Below are positions 24,191 through 35,462 of a stretch of DNA of 64,000 nucleotides, in pieces; position 1 is the stretch's first letter; every line of letters begins with the position of its first letter. The position numbers and the translations under genes were made by a program. Source of the DNA: Ziziphus jujuba (Eukaryota; Streptophyta; Magnoliopsida; Rosales; Rhamnaceae); contig NC_083382.1 of NCBI RefSeq assembly GCF_031755915.1, positions 12,101,001 to 12,165,000 of the forward strand, read 5' to 3'. The notes below the pieces were generated by a model, which made no database searches, was not told the origin of the DNA, and saw only the letters and a list, made by a program, of their open reading frames with translations.

Positions 24191-24956
24191 TATCTTGGTA
24201 ACTAATGGACGATTTCTGCACACGTGATGTTGCCTGCCTTTTCTTGTTTCTCACGTGAGATTGCTTTATATGATATGTGGAAGTTAGAAAATAGTTTTTT
24301 CCACTCGAATATATATAAATCGGGACCCATATATGTGAACGATGGGAGAGGTGCTCTTTGGCTTCGAAATGAAAACAGAGCATTGCTGAAAGGTTTTCGT
24401 AATAGACCCAAACTTATCTCTTGTTGCTATGAAGAATAGTGGGTGTGTGAAATGCTTGTATTCTTCTCTTGATCAATGAAATCTGAACTCTCTTTTATGG
24501 GCCGGTGGATGTAGGTTGCTAATAACCGAACCATGTAAAATATTTATGTTGTTGTCTGTGTCTTCATATGAGTTTCTGGTATGTTTTCTTATTTTACATG
24601 ATAGCTCTACTTTTTATATTATCTTTGCTCGTTAATTTTGATCTTTGACTTGATCAACTATCTGATCAGTTTTCATCTTCAATAGTTTTGAAACTTAGAA
24701 ATATAATCAATTTTCAACTATCTGGGCAAAGCATCGTTGCCATTAGATTCAACCTTGGCAATGATGGAGGTGGAGGAGGGCTTCTGAAACTTGCACCTCC
24801 ATTTCTAAGTTCTTTAAGAAATATGCAGCAAAGAACGAAAAATAATAAAATAAAGATTTTGCCCTATCACTAGCGATTACTCCCGATCCGAAGCACCCTA
24901 ATCAGGTCTAACGGGAGCCTACTGAGGAGTCAATCCGCTTCAAAGGAAGCAACTTA
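24191..24956. other. Unresolved segment, possible old LTR piece
   Basis: 24440-24600 has features often seen near the 3' end of copia LTRs and other retrosequences (TCTCTTGATCAATGAAATC, GTGGATGTAGGTTGC, GAACCATGTAAA), but I see no partner copy or coding domain. The rest holds only short frames with no recognisable domain. Confidence 0.25.
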
Positions 24957-25270
24957 GGGCCTGTTTGGCCATTAGGTTTTAAAACAATTTTCTGTTTTAT
25001 AAAATAAAAAACTGTTTCCAAAACAAAAGATTACCTATTTGGCCATCAGTTTTCAAAAACAATTTTAGAAAACAAATTTAAAAAATAAAATAAAATTTAG
25101 AAAACATTAAAAATGATGTTTTCTGTTTCTTTTTTCTAATTTTGAAAACTGTTTTCAAACATCACTAGCCAAATACCATTGTTTTCAAAAAACAAATAAA
25201 AATGTCTATTTTTTTATTTTTAAAATAATGTTTTGAAAACTAAAAATAGAAAACATGGCCAAACAAGGCC
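24957..25270. mobile_element. Tourist/PIF-Harbinger-like MITE
   Basis: Terminal inverted repeats GGGCCTGTTTGGCCAT and ATGGCCAAACAAGGCC flank 314 bp of A/T-rich, non-coding DNA. TTA on both sides (24954-24956 and 25271-25273) is the target duplication expected of PIF/Harbinger MITEs. Confidence 0.8.
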
Positions 25271-25360
25271 TTAGGTTCCCTCCACCATAACGGTAGCCAA
25301 CCAAGGAGGGAATCGTATCATGAAAGAGTACTGAAATTATTGATGATTACATATTAAAAT

Positions 25361-25908
25361 TGTCAGGACTCGTCCAAAATTCCTCATCAGAGCCCTAGAT
25401 AAGCCCTAATCCCAGGGAAACCCTACCAGACCTTCCAAAGAAAATCCGGCAGCATCTACCCTAAGGGTTGGACTTACAACAAAATTTTCTGCACAGAAAA
25501 CACACTTCTAAAAATAATAATAAAATAATACAAAATTTGAAAAATTTTACAGGTCCATAACTTTTCAAAAAAATATCCAAATTAGGCGTACTGCTAGCCT
25601 ATGAACTCGTATCAACTAGTACTTAACAATCATGCATGAGTCAAAGCTCAATTTCATAAGAATAAAAAGTCAACTCTGGCACCCTTGGACAATTCGGACC
25701 TCCATTTATTTTGATCGTAACTTTCAAATGGTAGCTCTGATTTCGACGTGCTATTAGTCTATAAACTCGTGTCGCTGCATGATTTGTAACGGTGCCTCAA
25801 TTAACCTAGAATGCCATCCAAATCAAAAAGTCAACATTTGACCATTCTCGACAGTCAAACGCAACCAACTTGAAAATTTTCCAATGTATTTCGGGACGGA
25901 GTGTTACA
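25361..25908 (-). mobile_element. E-family repeat E2, internally deleted
   Basis: Has both family ends (TGTCAGGACTCGTCC and GGAGTGTTACA) but only 548 bp: about 150 bp of one end joined to about 380 bp of the other. Perfect 5-bp target duplication AAAAT (25356-25360 and 25909-25913). It shows that the ends alone define the unit, or that it was deleted after insertion. Confidence 0.85.
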
Positions 25909-25913
25909 AAAAT

Positions 25914-27211
25914 ATTGTTTCATCACGTCCCTTTACAATTTTCATTGATTCAAATAAAGTTATTAACTATTTTTAAAATCTATGCAAATTGAAGTGTAAA
26001 AAATAATTATCCAATAAAAAAATAACTACGCACAATTTACAGGGAAAAATATAATTATTCAATAATAGTTTATGGACTAAATAAAGGTTATTAAAAATAA
26101 AATTATATTAGATTAACTTTAAACTCATACATCCTTTTATGCCAGTAAGAGTCTGGTTTCCTTCACCCATTTAGATGATTCTAGATTTAATATCTTAATT
26201 ACAATTTTTTTTTTTCAATCTCTAAACACTAGCTGTCCGTTCCTAGGAGAAATCAAGATAATGATAGATTTTTCTAGAGAGGTCTAAGTAGAGTCCGCAT
26301 TGATATTTATCTTATTGATCCTTCTGAACTCGGTGATATTGATGGGCTATTCGAGTTTTATTATCAAATTTGGTCGTTTCTCCTAATAATTAAATTGAAC
26401 ACCAAAAGAAAAATGGAAATCAGTTAAAAAAAAAAAGTCTTCAATCAAACAAAAAGTTTTAGAGGACTATAATTTATGTATGACAAATCTTGACTACAGC
26501 AGAAAACAACTTAAATTACACCTAACACGCAAAATACAAATGCATCCAAGAAAATAGCAATTGTTAAATAATTAGAGAAATGTTTCCAAGTAAACAAGGA
26601 AATTAATAGGCAGTTTCGTCCTGTTGCCTTTATGATAAAAGTCAAATATATTGCAATTGTTGCAATCAATTTTCCAGTCCACCATTTTTCTATATATAGT
26701 AGGTCTCATACTCACCTGATTGTGTTTTGAATATCTGTACTTGGATATGGATGGAAGTGCACTGGAAATATCTCATATTGGTATATTGAATTGTACAAAT
26801 ACGCATTTTTGCTTTGATAGAGGCAATTTAGAAAAAAAAAAATGAAGCAAAACAAATCAAAGAAGCGATTGGTTTTTTCTTTTTTCTGCCTCCACCCAAA
26901 AAAAAAAAAAATCGAGAATTATCATCTTAGACTTCTATTTAGAATTTCACCATTCAATTTATTACCATTAAAAAAAAAAAGGAAAAATCAAAAGAAAACA
27001 AAACCAACAACGACAAAAAGTAAATGAATAAATGCTTTGGAGTCAACTGGTGTATATATATATATATATATATACACACGTAAAACATTATGAGGTATAG
27101 CCTAAACAAAATCATCATATAACTTTAAGAACTCTTGCTAAAAAATAATAATAATAAAATAAAATACAAGTTACGGAAAACTCCAAATTATTATGACATA
27201 TTGCCTGAGCT
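25914..27211. other. AT-rich DNA downstream of the RLP gene
   Basis: No credible gene. Includes A runs near 26834 and 26900 and a (TA)n microsatellite at about 27052-27074. The RLP's polyadenylation region should be in the right-hand part of this stretch, but I cannot fix a site. Confidence 0.5.
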
Positions 27212-29642
27212 TCAATATCTCCATGGAAACCTCTGCATCTTCCTCCTCCTGCGTTTTTGTTTCCACTGGCCAAGGGTCTTCACAAACCAATCATGCTTCT
27301 TGGTTGCATATATCTGCCCAATAACCACTCCAATTACTAGTCCACTAACATATGCCGGCACGATTGTGATCCAATAAAACTTCAATGCGGACTCTGCATC
27401 TTGTTCATCTTCAAAGCCTGAAGGTGGTACTGAACTTTCACACTTTTTTGGCAATGGATTTCCGCATAATCCAATGTTCCCCTCATACGAACTGACATCG
27501 AATGTGCTAAGCTGGTTAAGTTGGGGTATAGGTCCAGTGAGATTGTTATGAGCAACCTTAAACACACTAAGAAATGTCAATTGTGCAAGTTGCTGAGGGA
27601 TCTGTCCTGAGAGCTTGTTGTTGGAAAGATCAAGTGATTCAAGCTCCGTTATATTTCCCAAGGTTGATGGGATTTTACCAGTGCGAATGTTGTTGGAAAG
27701 GTTAAGGACATGAAGCCCTTGTAAAATCCCCAAACTCTCTGGAATTGATCCTTCAAATCTGTTACTTGAAAGGTCAATGACTGCAAAAACTTCTTGAACC
27801 TTTTCATAAAGCATAACCCTTCCTTTGTTTGTTATGGTTATTGAGTAAGCAAATTCATCGCTCCATGTTACAGCCTTTACATCAAAACTGAAGTTTGCCA
27901 CCAGATACGATGAATTGGCAGGGTCTTTAAATCTCATGGCCTCCAAATTTTTTAAGAATTCAGATGACAATTTACCTGCAAAACTGTTATTGGAGAGATC
28001 AAAAACATGGAGACTAAAAAACCCAGGATAGCTAAGTTCCCTAATCACTCCATGAAGATTGTTAGATTGCAGTATAAGTAGCCTTAAGTTTGGAAGAGTC
28101 CCTAACCATGAAGAGAAAACATCATTGAATCGGTTATTCCCGAGATTGAGAACTTCAAGCGTCATACAATTGGCCAACATTTGTGGTAAACTTCCTTGGA
28201 ACTGATTGTGTCTTAGATCAATCATTCTCACATTGCTTCCATTTGCACACATTTGGGGAATGCTACCACGAAAATGGTTGTTACTCATATTCAAGACCAG
28301 TAAAGTGTTCCTGAAATTTTCCAAACATTTTGGAAGCTTACTAGTCAACTGGTTATTTGACAAATCAAGCACTAGAAGCGAACTCAGATTGCAAAAGAAG
28401 GGTGAAATTTGTCCACTCAGTTTGTTATTTGAGACATGGTACTCAATGGTGGATGGTGGAGGAATTGGTAACTGGCCTTTTAGTTTGTTGAATGAAAGAT
28501 CTAAGCTGATCAAGTGAACCCAAGCGATGAAAACTGGAGTTTGTTCAAAGCCTGTCAAGTAGTTGTCAGAAATGTCGACATTGGCCATAATCTGCATTTT
28601 CAGGTTCCATATCCATTTAGGTATTTGACCATGTATCTTGTTTCCATGCAAAACCAACCACTCTAATCTATGTTGATACCTTACAAAATAAGGGAATTCG
28701 GTTAAATTGCATGAAGCCAAGTCTAAACTTCGGAACCTTGGAACAGTTGCATTCATATTGCTAGTTTGAACAAGTATGGATAACTTGTTACGCCCTAATA
28801 AAAGTGACTCTAAATTTTTCAAGCCAAGAAACACGTCAAAGTACAGTGTGCCACTCAATTCGTTGTCTTGAAGAGAAAGGTATGTAAGGTTTGTGAGGTT
28901 TTGAATAAAAGAAGGGATTTGACCCGTCAAATTGTTCATTTGAAAGTCCAAATAAGTGAGGCTAGTTAGTCTATCAAGGGAAGATGGGATAAGACCATGC
29001 AGTTTATTCATTCCAAGATTTAAATGAGTTAAAAGGGTAAAGGTTTCCAACCAAGATGGAATTTCACCAGTGAATTGATTGTCACCAATCCATAACACAG
29101 AGAGTTGGGTTAGGTTTTGAAGAAAAGAAGGGATTTGACCCTCAAAATTGTTTGCTGCGAGGTTCAAATCGGTAAGCCTAGTTAGTTTGCCAAGGGATGA
29201 TGGGATATGGCCATGCAAGTTATTTGAATAAAGTCCAAGATCAGTTAATCGGGTTAGTTTTCCAAGCCAACCTGGAATTTCACCAGTTAACTGACATTCT
29301 TTTAGACGTAACTTGGTGAGCTGGGTGAGGTTTTGAAGAAAAGAAGGAAATTGATTTACCTCAAAATTATTTCCTGAGAGGTCCAAAGAAGTAAGCCTGG
29401 TTATTTTACGGAGCGAAGATGGAACCAACCCAGAAAACCTACATGCTCCAAAATCTAACTGACGCAGGAAATGAAGGTTTTCAATGGAAGAGGGTATTTT
29501 TCTAGAAAAACTTGTGTTGTGAAGTAGCAATACCTCCAAAGAACTATTAGAGTGAAATTCAGGTAGATAACCTAAAAGACGAGGGTTGTTCCTCATATTA
29601 AGAACTTGTAGGTTTGGAAGTTGAAAAATTCCGTTTGGGAAC

Positions 29643-29835
29643 TGTTAGAGTTAGTGACCCGAATTCTTGTTGACCCGACCCAAAATTTGGCTCACCTTTG
29701 TACCAATCTTTCGATATTGGATTTGCTTCTCCCTGCCCGTGGTTTTTCCCGTCAAGGGTTTCCACGTAAATTGTGTGTTTGTTCTTCGTTTTCTTTGTTT
29801 CCGTTGCTATTTGTTTTTCTCCCAATTCTGTAACA
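29643..29835 (+). repeat. Copia 5' LTR, with a 120-bp deletion
   Basis: TGTTAGAG…TAACA, 193 bp. Compared with the 3' LTR it lacks 120 bp after GACCCGACCC and has just one visible substitution near the end (CTGTAACA versus CCGTAACA). The missing piece lies upstream of the transcribed part, so the 5' promoter may be damaged. Confidence 0.9.
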
Positions 29836-29885
29836 AGTGGTATCAGAGACGCGTCGATCTATTTGGGAATTTTTTTCTTTCGATC

Positions 29886-30662
29886 ATGGCAACAAAGTTC
29901 GACATTGAGAAATTTGAGCGCAACATGAGTTTCTCCATGTGGCAAGTCAAGATGAAGGCGATTTTGACACAGAACGGTTTACACAAGGCGTTGGTTGGCA
30001 AGGAGCAGATGCCGTCTTCGTGGGATGCCGAAAAGAAAGCTAAGGTTGATGAGCGTGCCCTATCCACCATTCAGCTATGCTTGTCCAATGAAGTTTTGAG
30101 GGAGGTCATTGATCAGAAGACAACAAAGGACTTATGGGACAAGTTGGAATCTTTGTACATCACAAAGAATCTCACAACGAAACTGATTGCGAAGCACCGT
30201 CTATACACCCTTTCTATGGTTGAAGGTACATCTATTAAAACACACATAGATGACTTTTCTATTATTTTGTTGGATCTGGCAAACATGGACATTAAATATG
30301 ATGATGAAGACCAGGCCCTAATGCTACTGCGTTCCTTACTTCCATCGTATAAAAATTTTAGGGAGACTTTGATTTACAGTAATAAAACCCTAAAATTGGA
30401 GGACGTGAAAGCTTCTTTATATTCTAAGGAGTTGTTTGATAAGGAGTTGACCAGCAGTTCGGATAACAATAATTTTGGGAGTTCCGGAGGAGAGGGTTTG
30501 ATTGTTAGAGGTAGAACATCATCTAGAGATCAAAATAACAATGGTGGTAGTCGGCCAAGATCGAAGTCAAGGTTCAGAAACCTTATTTGTCACTACTGTA
30601 AGAAAAAGGGGCACATCAAAACTGAATGTCGTAAGCTTCAGAATAAAAATAATGAAGAGTAA
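29886..30662 (+). CDS. Copia gag polyprotein
   Basis: About 258 residues from ATG 29886, a typical start following the primer site by 40 bp. Has the UBN2-type gag domain of plant copia elements (FDIEKFERNMSFSMWQVKMK, then ALSTIQLCLSNEVLREV, DLWDKLESLY) and a CX2CX4HX4C zinc knuckle (CHYCKKKGHIKTEC) near the end. A TAA at 30660-30662 ends it just before the protease. The pol part continues in the +1 frame. In the family gag and pol are one frame, so this is probably a one-base lesion near 30640-30660. Alternatively it could be a programmed frame change, which is less likely. Confidence 0.85.
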   Translation: MATKFDIEKFERNMSFSMWQVKMKAILTQNGLHKALVGKEQMPSSWDAEKKAKVDERALSTIQLCLSNEVLREVIDQKTTKDLWDKLESLYITKNLTTKLIAKHRLYTLSMVEGTSIKTHIDDFSIILLDLANMDIKYDDEDQALMLLRSLLPSYKNFRETLIYSNKTLKLEDVKASLYSKELFDKELTSSSDNNNFGSSGGEGLIVRGRTSSRDQNNNGGSRPRSKSRFRNLICHYCKKKGHIKTECRKLQNKNNEE

Positions 30663-33600
30663 GGAACATGCCGAAGCCAGTGTCGCACATGAGGAAATTG
30701 AAGATGGAGATGTTTATTCAGTGACTGAGGATAGTTCGGGCAAGCAGGGATGGATTTTGGATTCAGCCTGTTCGTTTCACATCTGTCTCCATAGGGATTG
30801 GTTCTCTTCTTATGTTCCGGTGGATAAAGGTGTTGTGCTGATGGGAGATGATCATCCTTGCTGTGTCATCGACATTGGAACTATAAGGGTGAAGATGCAT
30901 GATGGAATTATCAGAACACTATCTGAGGTACGTCACGTTCCAGATATGTCTAAAAATTTAATTTCTTTATCTGCTTTGGACAAGTCTGGTTGTTCTTTTT
31001 CTGGTGGAGGTGGAGTTTTGAGGGTTCTGAAGGGTGCTTTGGTGGTGATGAAAGCTAGCCTGGTTGGTACATTATACAGGCTACAGGGTTCTGTGGTCAT
31101 GGGGTCGGCTGCTGTTTCAGTGTCCATGTCAGATTCGGATGTTACTCGTTTGTGGCATATAAGATTGGGCCATATGAGTGAGAAAGGTTTGGCGATGTTG
31201 AGCAAACGGAGTTTGCTTGGTGATCGGAGTATCTCGAAGTTGGAGTTTTGTGAACATTGTGTGTTTGGGAAGCAGAAGAGAGTTAGCTTCAGTACTGGAA
31301 TTCACAAAACCAAAGGTACTCTAGACTACATTCATTCAGATCTTTGGGGACCCGCACGTACTGCTTCTAAGGGTGGTGGCAGATATATGTTGACCTTCAT
31401 TGATGATTTCTCCAGGAAGGTCTGGGTATATTTTTTGAAGCACAAGAATGACGTATTTGCTATCTTCAAGCAATGGAAAGCTTTGGTAGAGAAGCAGACG
31501 GAAAGAAGGGTGAAGCGCCTTCGTAAAGATAATGGATTGGAGTTCTGTGATGGTGTTTTCAATGAGTTTTGTAGAAACGAAGGGATTGTTAGACATCTCA
31601 CAGTTAGAGGAACTCCGCAGCAAAATGGTGTGGCTGAGTGGATGAACAGAACTCTTATGGAGAAAGTCCGATGCATGCTGTCGAATTCTGGGTTAGCATA
31701 GGAATTTTGGGCAGAAGCAGCTGCTACAGCTTGCTACTTAGTGAATCGTTCTCCATCGGCAGCAATCGATTGCAAGACTCCTGAAGAGGTATGGTCAAGA
31801 AAACCTGCTAATTATTTAGATTTGAAGGTGTTTGGATGCCCTGCCTATGTTCATGTTAATGATGGTAAGCTTGAGCCTAGATCGAAGAAGGGCATATTTC
31901 TTGGTTACCCGCAGGGTGTAAAAGGATACAGAGTTTGGCTTCCTGATCCAAAGTCATCTAAGGTTGTGATTAGCAGGGATGTTGTGTTTGATGAGATGGC
32001 AATGCTGCATCCAAAAAAGGAGCTCGTTGTTTCAGACAGTATGCCAAAGCAGGTGGAGTTTAGGGTGGAGGAAGTAAGTACTTCACAGAATGGTTCCGTT
32101 TCAGGCCCATTTGAGACACCCACTCATGTGGAAGAAGAGAGAATTGAGGAGGTGCAGGAGCATTCGATTGCCAAGGATAGACCTCGCAGGGAGATCAAGA
32201 AGCCCTCTAGTTTAGCTGACTATGTCACTTTTGCTTGTGTTGCAGCACAGGAGATCGAGAGTCCCAGTGATCCTTGCAACTATTATGAAGCCATTTCATG
32301 TGAGGATTCTGCAAAGTGGTTAATTGCTATGCAGGAAGAGGTGGAGTCGCTTCATAAGAACCACACTTGGGAGTTGGCATTACCTCCAGAGGGTAAGAAG
32401 ATTGTGGGATGCAAGTGGGTCTACAAAAAGAAAGAAGGCATTCCTAGTGTTGAAGATGCGAGGTACAAAGCACGTCTAGTAGCGAAGGGGTATTCACAGG
32501 TACAGGGAGTTGATTTTAATGATATATTTTCCCCTGTCATTAAACATACTTCTATTCGTGCTTTGTTAGCGCTAGTTGCTATGCATGATTTGGAGTTGGA
32601 GCAACTAGATGTGAAGACCGCTTTCTTGCATGGTGAGCTTGAGGAGACAATTTATATGCAGCAACCCAAAGGTTTCAAGGTTGAAGGAAAAGAGGATCAT
32701 GTGTGTTTGTTGAAAAGGTCCTTGTATGGTTTGAAGCAATCCCCTCGTCAGTGGTACAAGCGGTTTGATGGGTTTATGGTTAGCCATGGCTATTCTAGAA
32801 GCCAATATGATAGCTGTGTGTATTTTAGGAAGTTGGAAGATGGCTCATTTATCTATTTGTTGCTTTATGTTGATGATATGCTGATAGTGGCCGAGAAGAA
32901 ATCCGATATCAACAGATTGAAAGCAGAATTGAGTGGTGAATTTGAGATGAAAGATTTGGGAGCGGCAAAGAAGATTCTTGGTATGGAGATTGAGAGAGAT
33001 AGATCTGTAGGTAAACTTTTCTTGACTCAAAGATCTTTTGTTGAGAAAGTTCTGGAGCGTTTTGGAATGAAGAACGCTAAACCTGTAAGTACTCCATTAG
33101 CTACTCATTTTAGATTGTCTGCTGATATGTCACCACAGTCGGATAGAGATATTGAGTATATGTCACATGTTCCTTATTCTAGTGCTGTTGGTAATTTGAT
33201 GTATACTATGGTGTGTACCCGTCCTGACATTGTACATGCTGTTAGTGTTGTGAGCCGGTATATGGCTAATCCTGGCAAACAACACTGGCAAGCTGTCAAG
33301 TGGATTCTAAGGTACTTGAGAGGCACTACTAACACTTGTTTAGAGTTTGGTGGAAGTAAGGAGGGTGTAAATGGATATGTTGATGCAGATTTTGCTGGGG
33401 ACCTTGATAGAAGGAGGTCCACTACTGGTTATGTATTTACTATTTGAGATACTTCTATCAGTTGGAAGTCTGTTTTGCAAGCAACAGTTGCACTATCAAC
33501 TACAGACGCTGAATATATGGCTATAGCTGAAGCGGTGAAAGAAGCTATTTGGTTAAGGGCGTTGATAGGTGAGTTGAGCTCTGAGCAGGAGAGTACGATC

Positions 33601-33828
33601 ATCAATTGTGATAGTCAGAGTGCTATCTATCTCACTAAGGATCAGATGTTTCACGAGAGGACAAAACATATAGATGTTCGGTATCATTTTGTATGTGATG
33701 TTATTGCTCGTGGAGATATTGTTGTTAGCAAGGTGAGTACTCATGATAATCCTGCTGACATGATGACCAAGGCACTTCCAGTAGCCAAGTTTGAGCATTG
33801 CTTGGACTTGGTTGGTGTTTGTTGTTGA
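30640..33828 (+). pseudogene. Copia pol polyprotein with two stop codons
   Basis: In order: protease (WILDSACSFHIC; Ala follows the catalytic DS where Gly is common), integrase zinc finger (HIRLGHMSEKG…CEHCVFGK), integrase core (HSDLWGP, RKDNGLEF, QQNGVAEWMNRT with the catalytic Glu), reverse transcriptase (KWVYKKK, KTAFLHGELEETIYMQQP, LLLYVDDMLI with both Asp), and RNase H ([30 protein letters not shown]). TAG at 31699-31701 and TGA at 33445-33447 interrupt an otherwise single frame. It ends at 33828. Both stops look like single-base changes, and the catalytic residues are kept, in keeping with a young element that has just died. Confidence 0.9.
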
Positions 33829-33936
33829 GCTTTGCCTTTAGGGGCTTTTGTGGAAGAGGATGGCAACTTTTATCGAAGATTGGAGTTTTGTATGTTTTTT
33901 TTATTCCTTATATGGAATTCGTGTCAAGGTGGAGAT

Positions 33937-34249
33937 TGTTAGAGTTAGTGACCCGAATTCTTGTTGACCCGACCCGAAAAGCTCGCGGTGCGACCCATTT
34001 GGTGAAACTAATTTTGGAGAAAAATTTGGGGCTCTGTGGTGGAAGCAGAGGTCTCGGGGTAATTGGGCTGTAATTGGGGTTTTTAGGGGTATCTCAAAAT
34101 TTGGCTCACCTTTGTACCAATCTTTCGATATTGGATTTGCTTCTCCCTGCCCGTGGTTTTTCCCGTCAAGGGTTTCCACGTAAATTGTGTGTTTGTTCTT
34201 CGTTTTCTTTGTTTCCGTTGCTATTTGTTTTTCTCCCAATTCCGTAACA
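33937..34249 (+). repeat. Copia 3' LTR, full length
   Basis: 313 bp, TGTTAGAG…CCGTAACA. It holds the 120 bp missing from the 5' copy (about 33976-34095). Preceded by the purine tract. Confidence 0.9.
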
Positions 34250-34992
34250 GGAACTCACCTTGCAATCCGCAATCACTTAGAAGTAAGGATGTTGATGAAG
34301 AGAAATTTGCCAAAAAGCTAGGCACTGTGGAGGATACGCCAACATAAGTAAGATGAAGTTGTTTCAGGTTTATTAAATTTCCAACCAACCTACTCAAATT
34401 TGGACTCTTCAATTCCAAATCATTGTAAGATAGATCAAGGAAAGACAGATTTGAGAGTCCTGAGATCTCAAATGGAACTTGACCATAAAAAGATGAATGA
34501 GAAAGATTGAGATATGTTAACCTTGAAAGATGACCCATTGCAGAAGGGATATGAGAGAAGTTAAAATCATTATCAGCAAGGTTAAGCCGTTGAAGTTGAG
34601 AAAGGTTGAAGAGCGTGCTGGTGGAGTTTATAGAACCATGAAGGAAACTACTGCTGAGGTCTAGAGCAACGACACGACCGGTGTCAGTATCGCACCCCAC
34701 GCCATCCCATGAGCAGCAATCTCCATTCTCTTCTAGTCTCCAAGATGAAACTTTGGGATATGCAAAAGGATTTATAGAAGCAAACTTGTCTAAATTAAAG
34801 CTTTTCTTGAACTCTAACAAGGAAACGTTGTCATCATTATGGCAAAGTGGCTGCCCAAAAGAAGCAACGCAAGTGGTGATGATGAGAATAAGATGAAGCA
34901 GTGGTAGGAAGTCCATGATTTTTTTTTTTTTTTTTTTTTAGGATATTAATGTTTGATATTGATGGTGGGATGGGGAGGGAAATGGATGTCAG

Positions 34993-35000
34993 TTTTATAG
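34993..35000 (-). promoter_or_regulatory. TATA box of the large RLP gene
   Basis: Minus strand CTATAAAA about 80 bp upstream of the ATG. The same TATAAAA sits at the equivalent place in the paralogue upstream of 39610 (39673-39682 region). A T-run of about 20 (34918-34939) lies between box and start codon. Confidence 0.55.
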
Positions 35001-35009
35001 AAAATAATG

Positions 35010-35462
35010 GAGTTGGAAAGATGGCCGATCCATTAATTAAAAGTAAAAAATAAGAATAAAGATAGCAAAACACGGTTTTGGACTAGCAGATAATTATCTA
35101 ATATTGGACTGTAAAATACTGTTAATATATATAAAAAATATTATAGGGAGAAACATATTCTGTTAAGCACTTATCTAGATGATTGGTGCTCTTTCTCAAA
35201 TAGGGTCTTCATACTTAAAAATATAATCACGACACTAATAAATGATCTTTTGTACTTTTGAGTAAATTTTAGGAGTGTTTTTCTTTTTGAGATTTGTACA
35301 ATTGGTATGCAGATTTCAAATAGCTAGTAGAAGTAGATGGAAACAGAACTTACAAGTTGATGGCCGATTGAACTAGACTCTTTTTCCCAATAGGACTTAT
35401 TTCTAAGAAAAAAATCATTTATCATCCTTGTTTCCAAATATTGTAATAATAAAAATTAAGCC
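35010..35462. other. AT-rich upstream region of the RLP
   Basis: No gene. Probably includes distal promoter of the RLP. No other motif I would stand behind. Confidence 0.4.

Larger units (their letters stand above)
29643..34249 (+). mobile_element. Ty1/copia retrotransposon in the RLP gene
   Basis: 4,607 bp between perfect 5-bp target copies GGAAC (29638-29642 and 34250-34254), in the opposite orientation to the host gene. Order gag, protease, integrase, reverse transcriptase, RNase H is copia type. The methionine-tRNA primer site TGGTATCAGAG (29838) and purine tract AAGGTGGAGA (33926-33935) are both present. Motifs and short LTRs suggest the Tork/Tnt1-like group. LTRs are nearly identical where they can be compared, so insertion is recent. 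Gag is open; pol has a frame change and two stops. Confidence 0.95.
27212..34916 (-). pseudogene. Large LRR receptor-like protein gene, interrupted by a copia element
   Basis: Start ATG 34914-34916, stop at 27212-27214. The two exonic parts (34250-34916 and 27212-29642) are in the same frame once the copia insertion and one target copy are discounted, giving about 1,030 residues with no other stop. Parts in order: signal peptide (1-21), mature N-terminus CHNDD, N-cap DCCSWDGVGCD (66-76), more than 25 LRRs, an island region (NSSYLVANFSF…SITITNKGR), four more LRRs, C-cap GNIGLCGNPLPKKC, an acidic segment, one membrane span with GxxxG spacing (SGLVIGVVIGQ), and a short basic tail without kinase. 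This is the RLP layout. Such proteins sit in the plasma membrane and signal through partner kinases (SOBIR1/BAK1 type). The insertion falls at about residue 222. As it stands, only a truncated secreted N-terminal piece (231 codons) can be read from the start codon. Confidence 0.9.
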
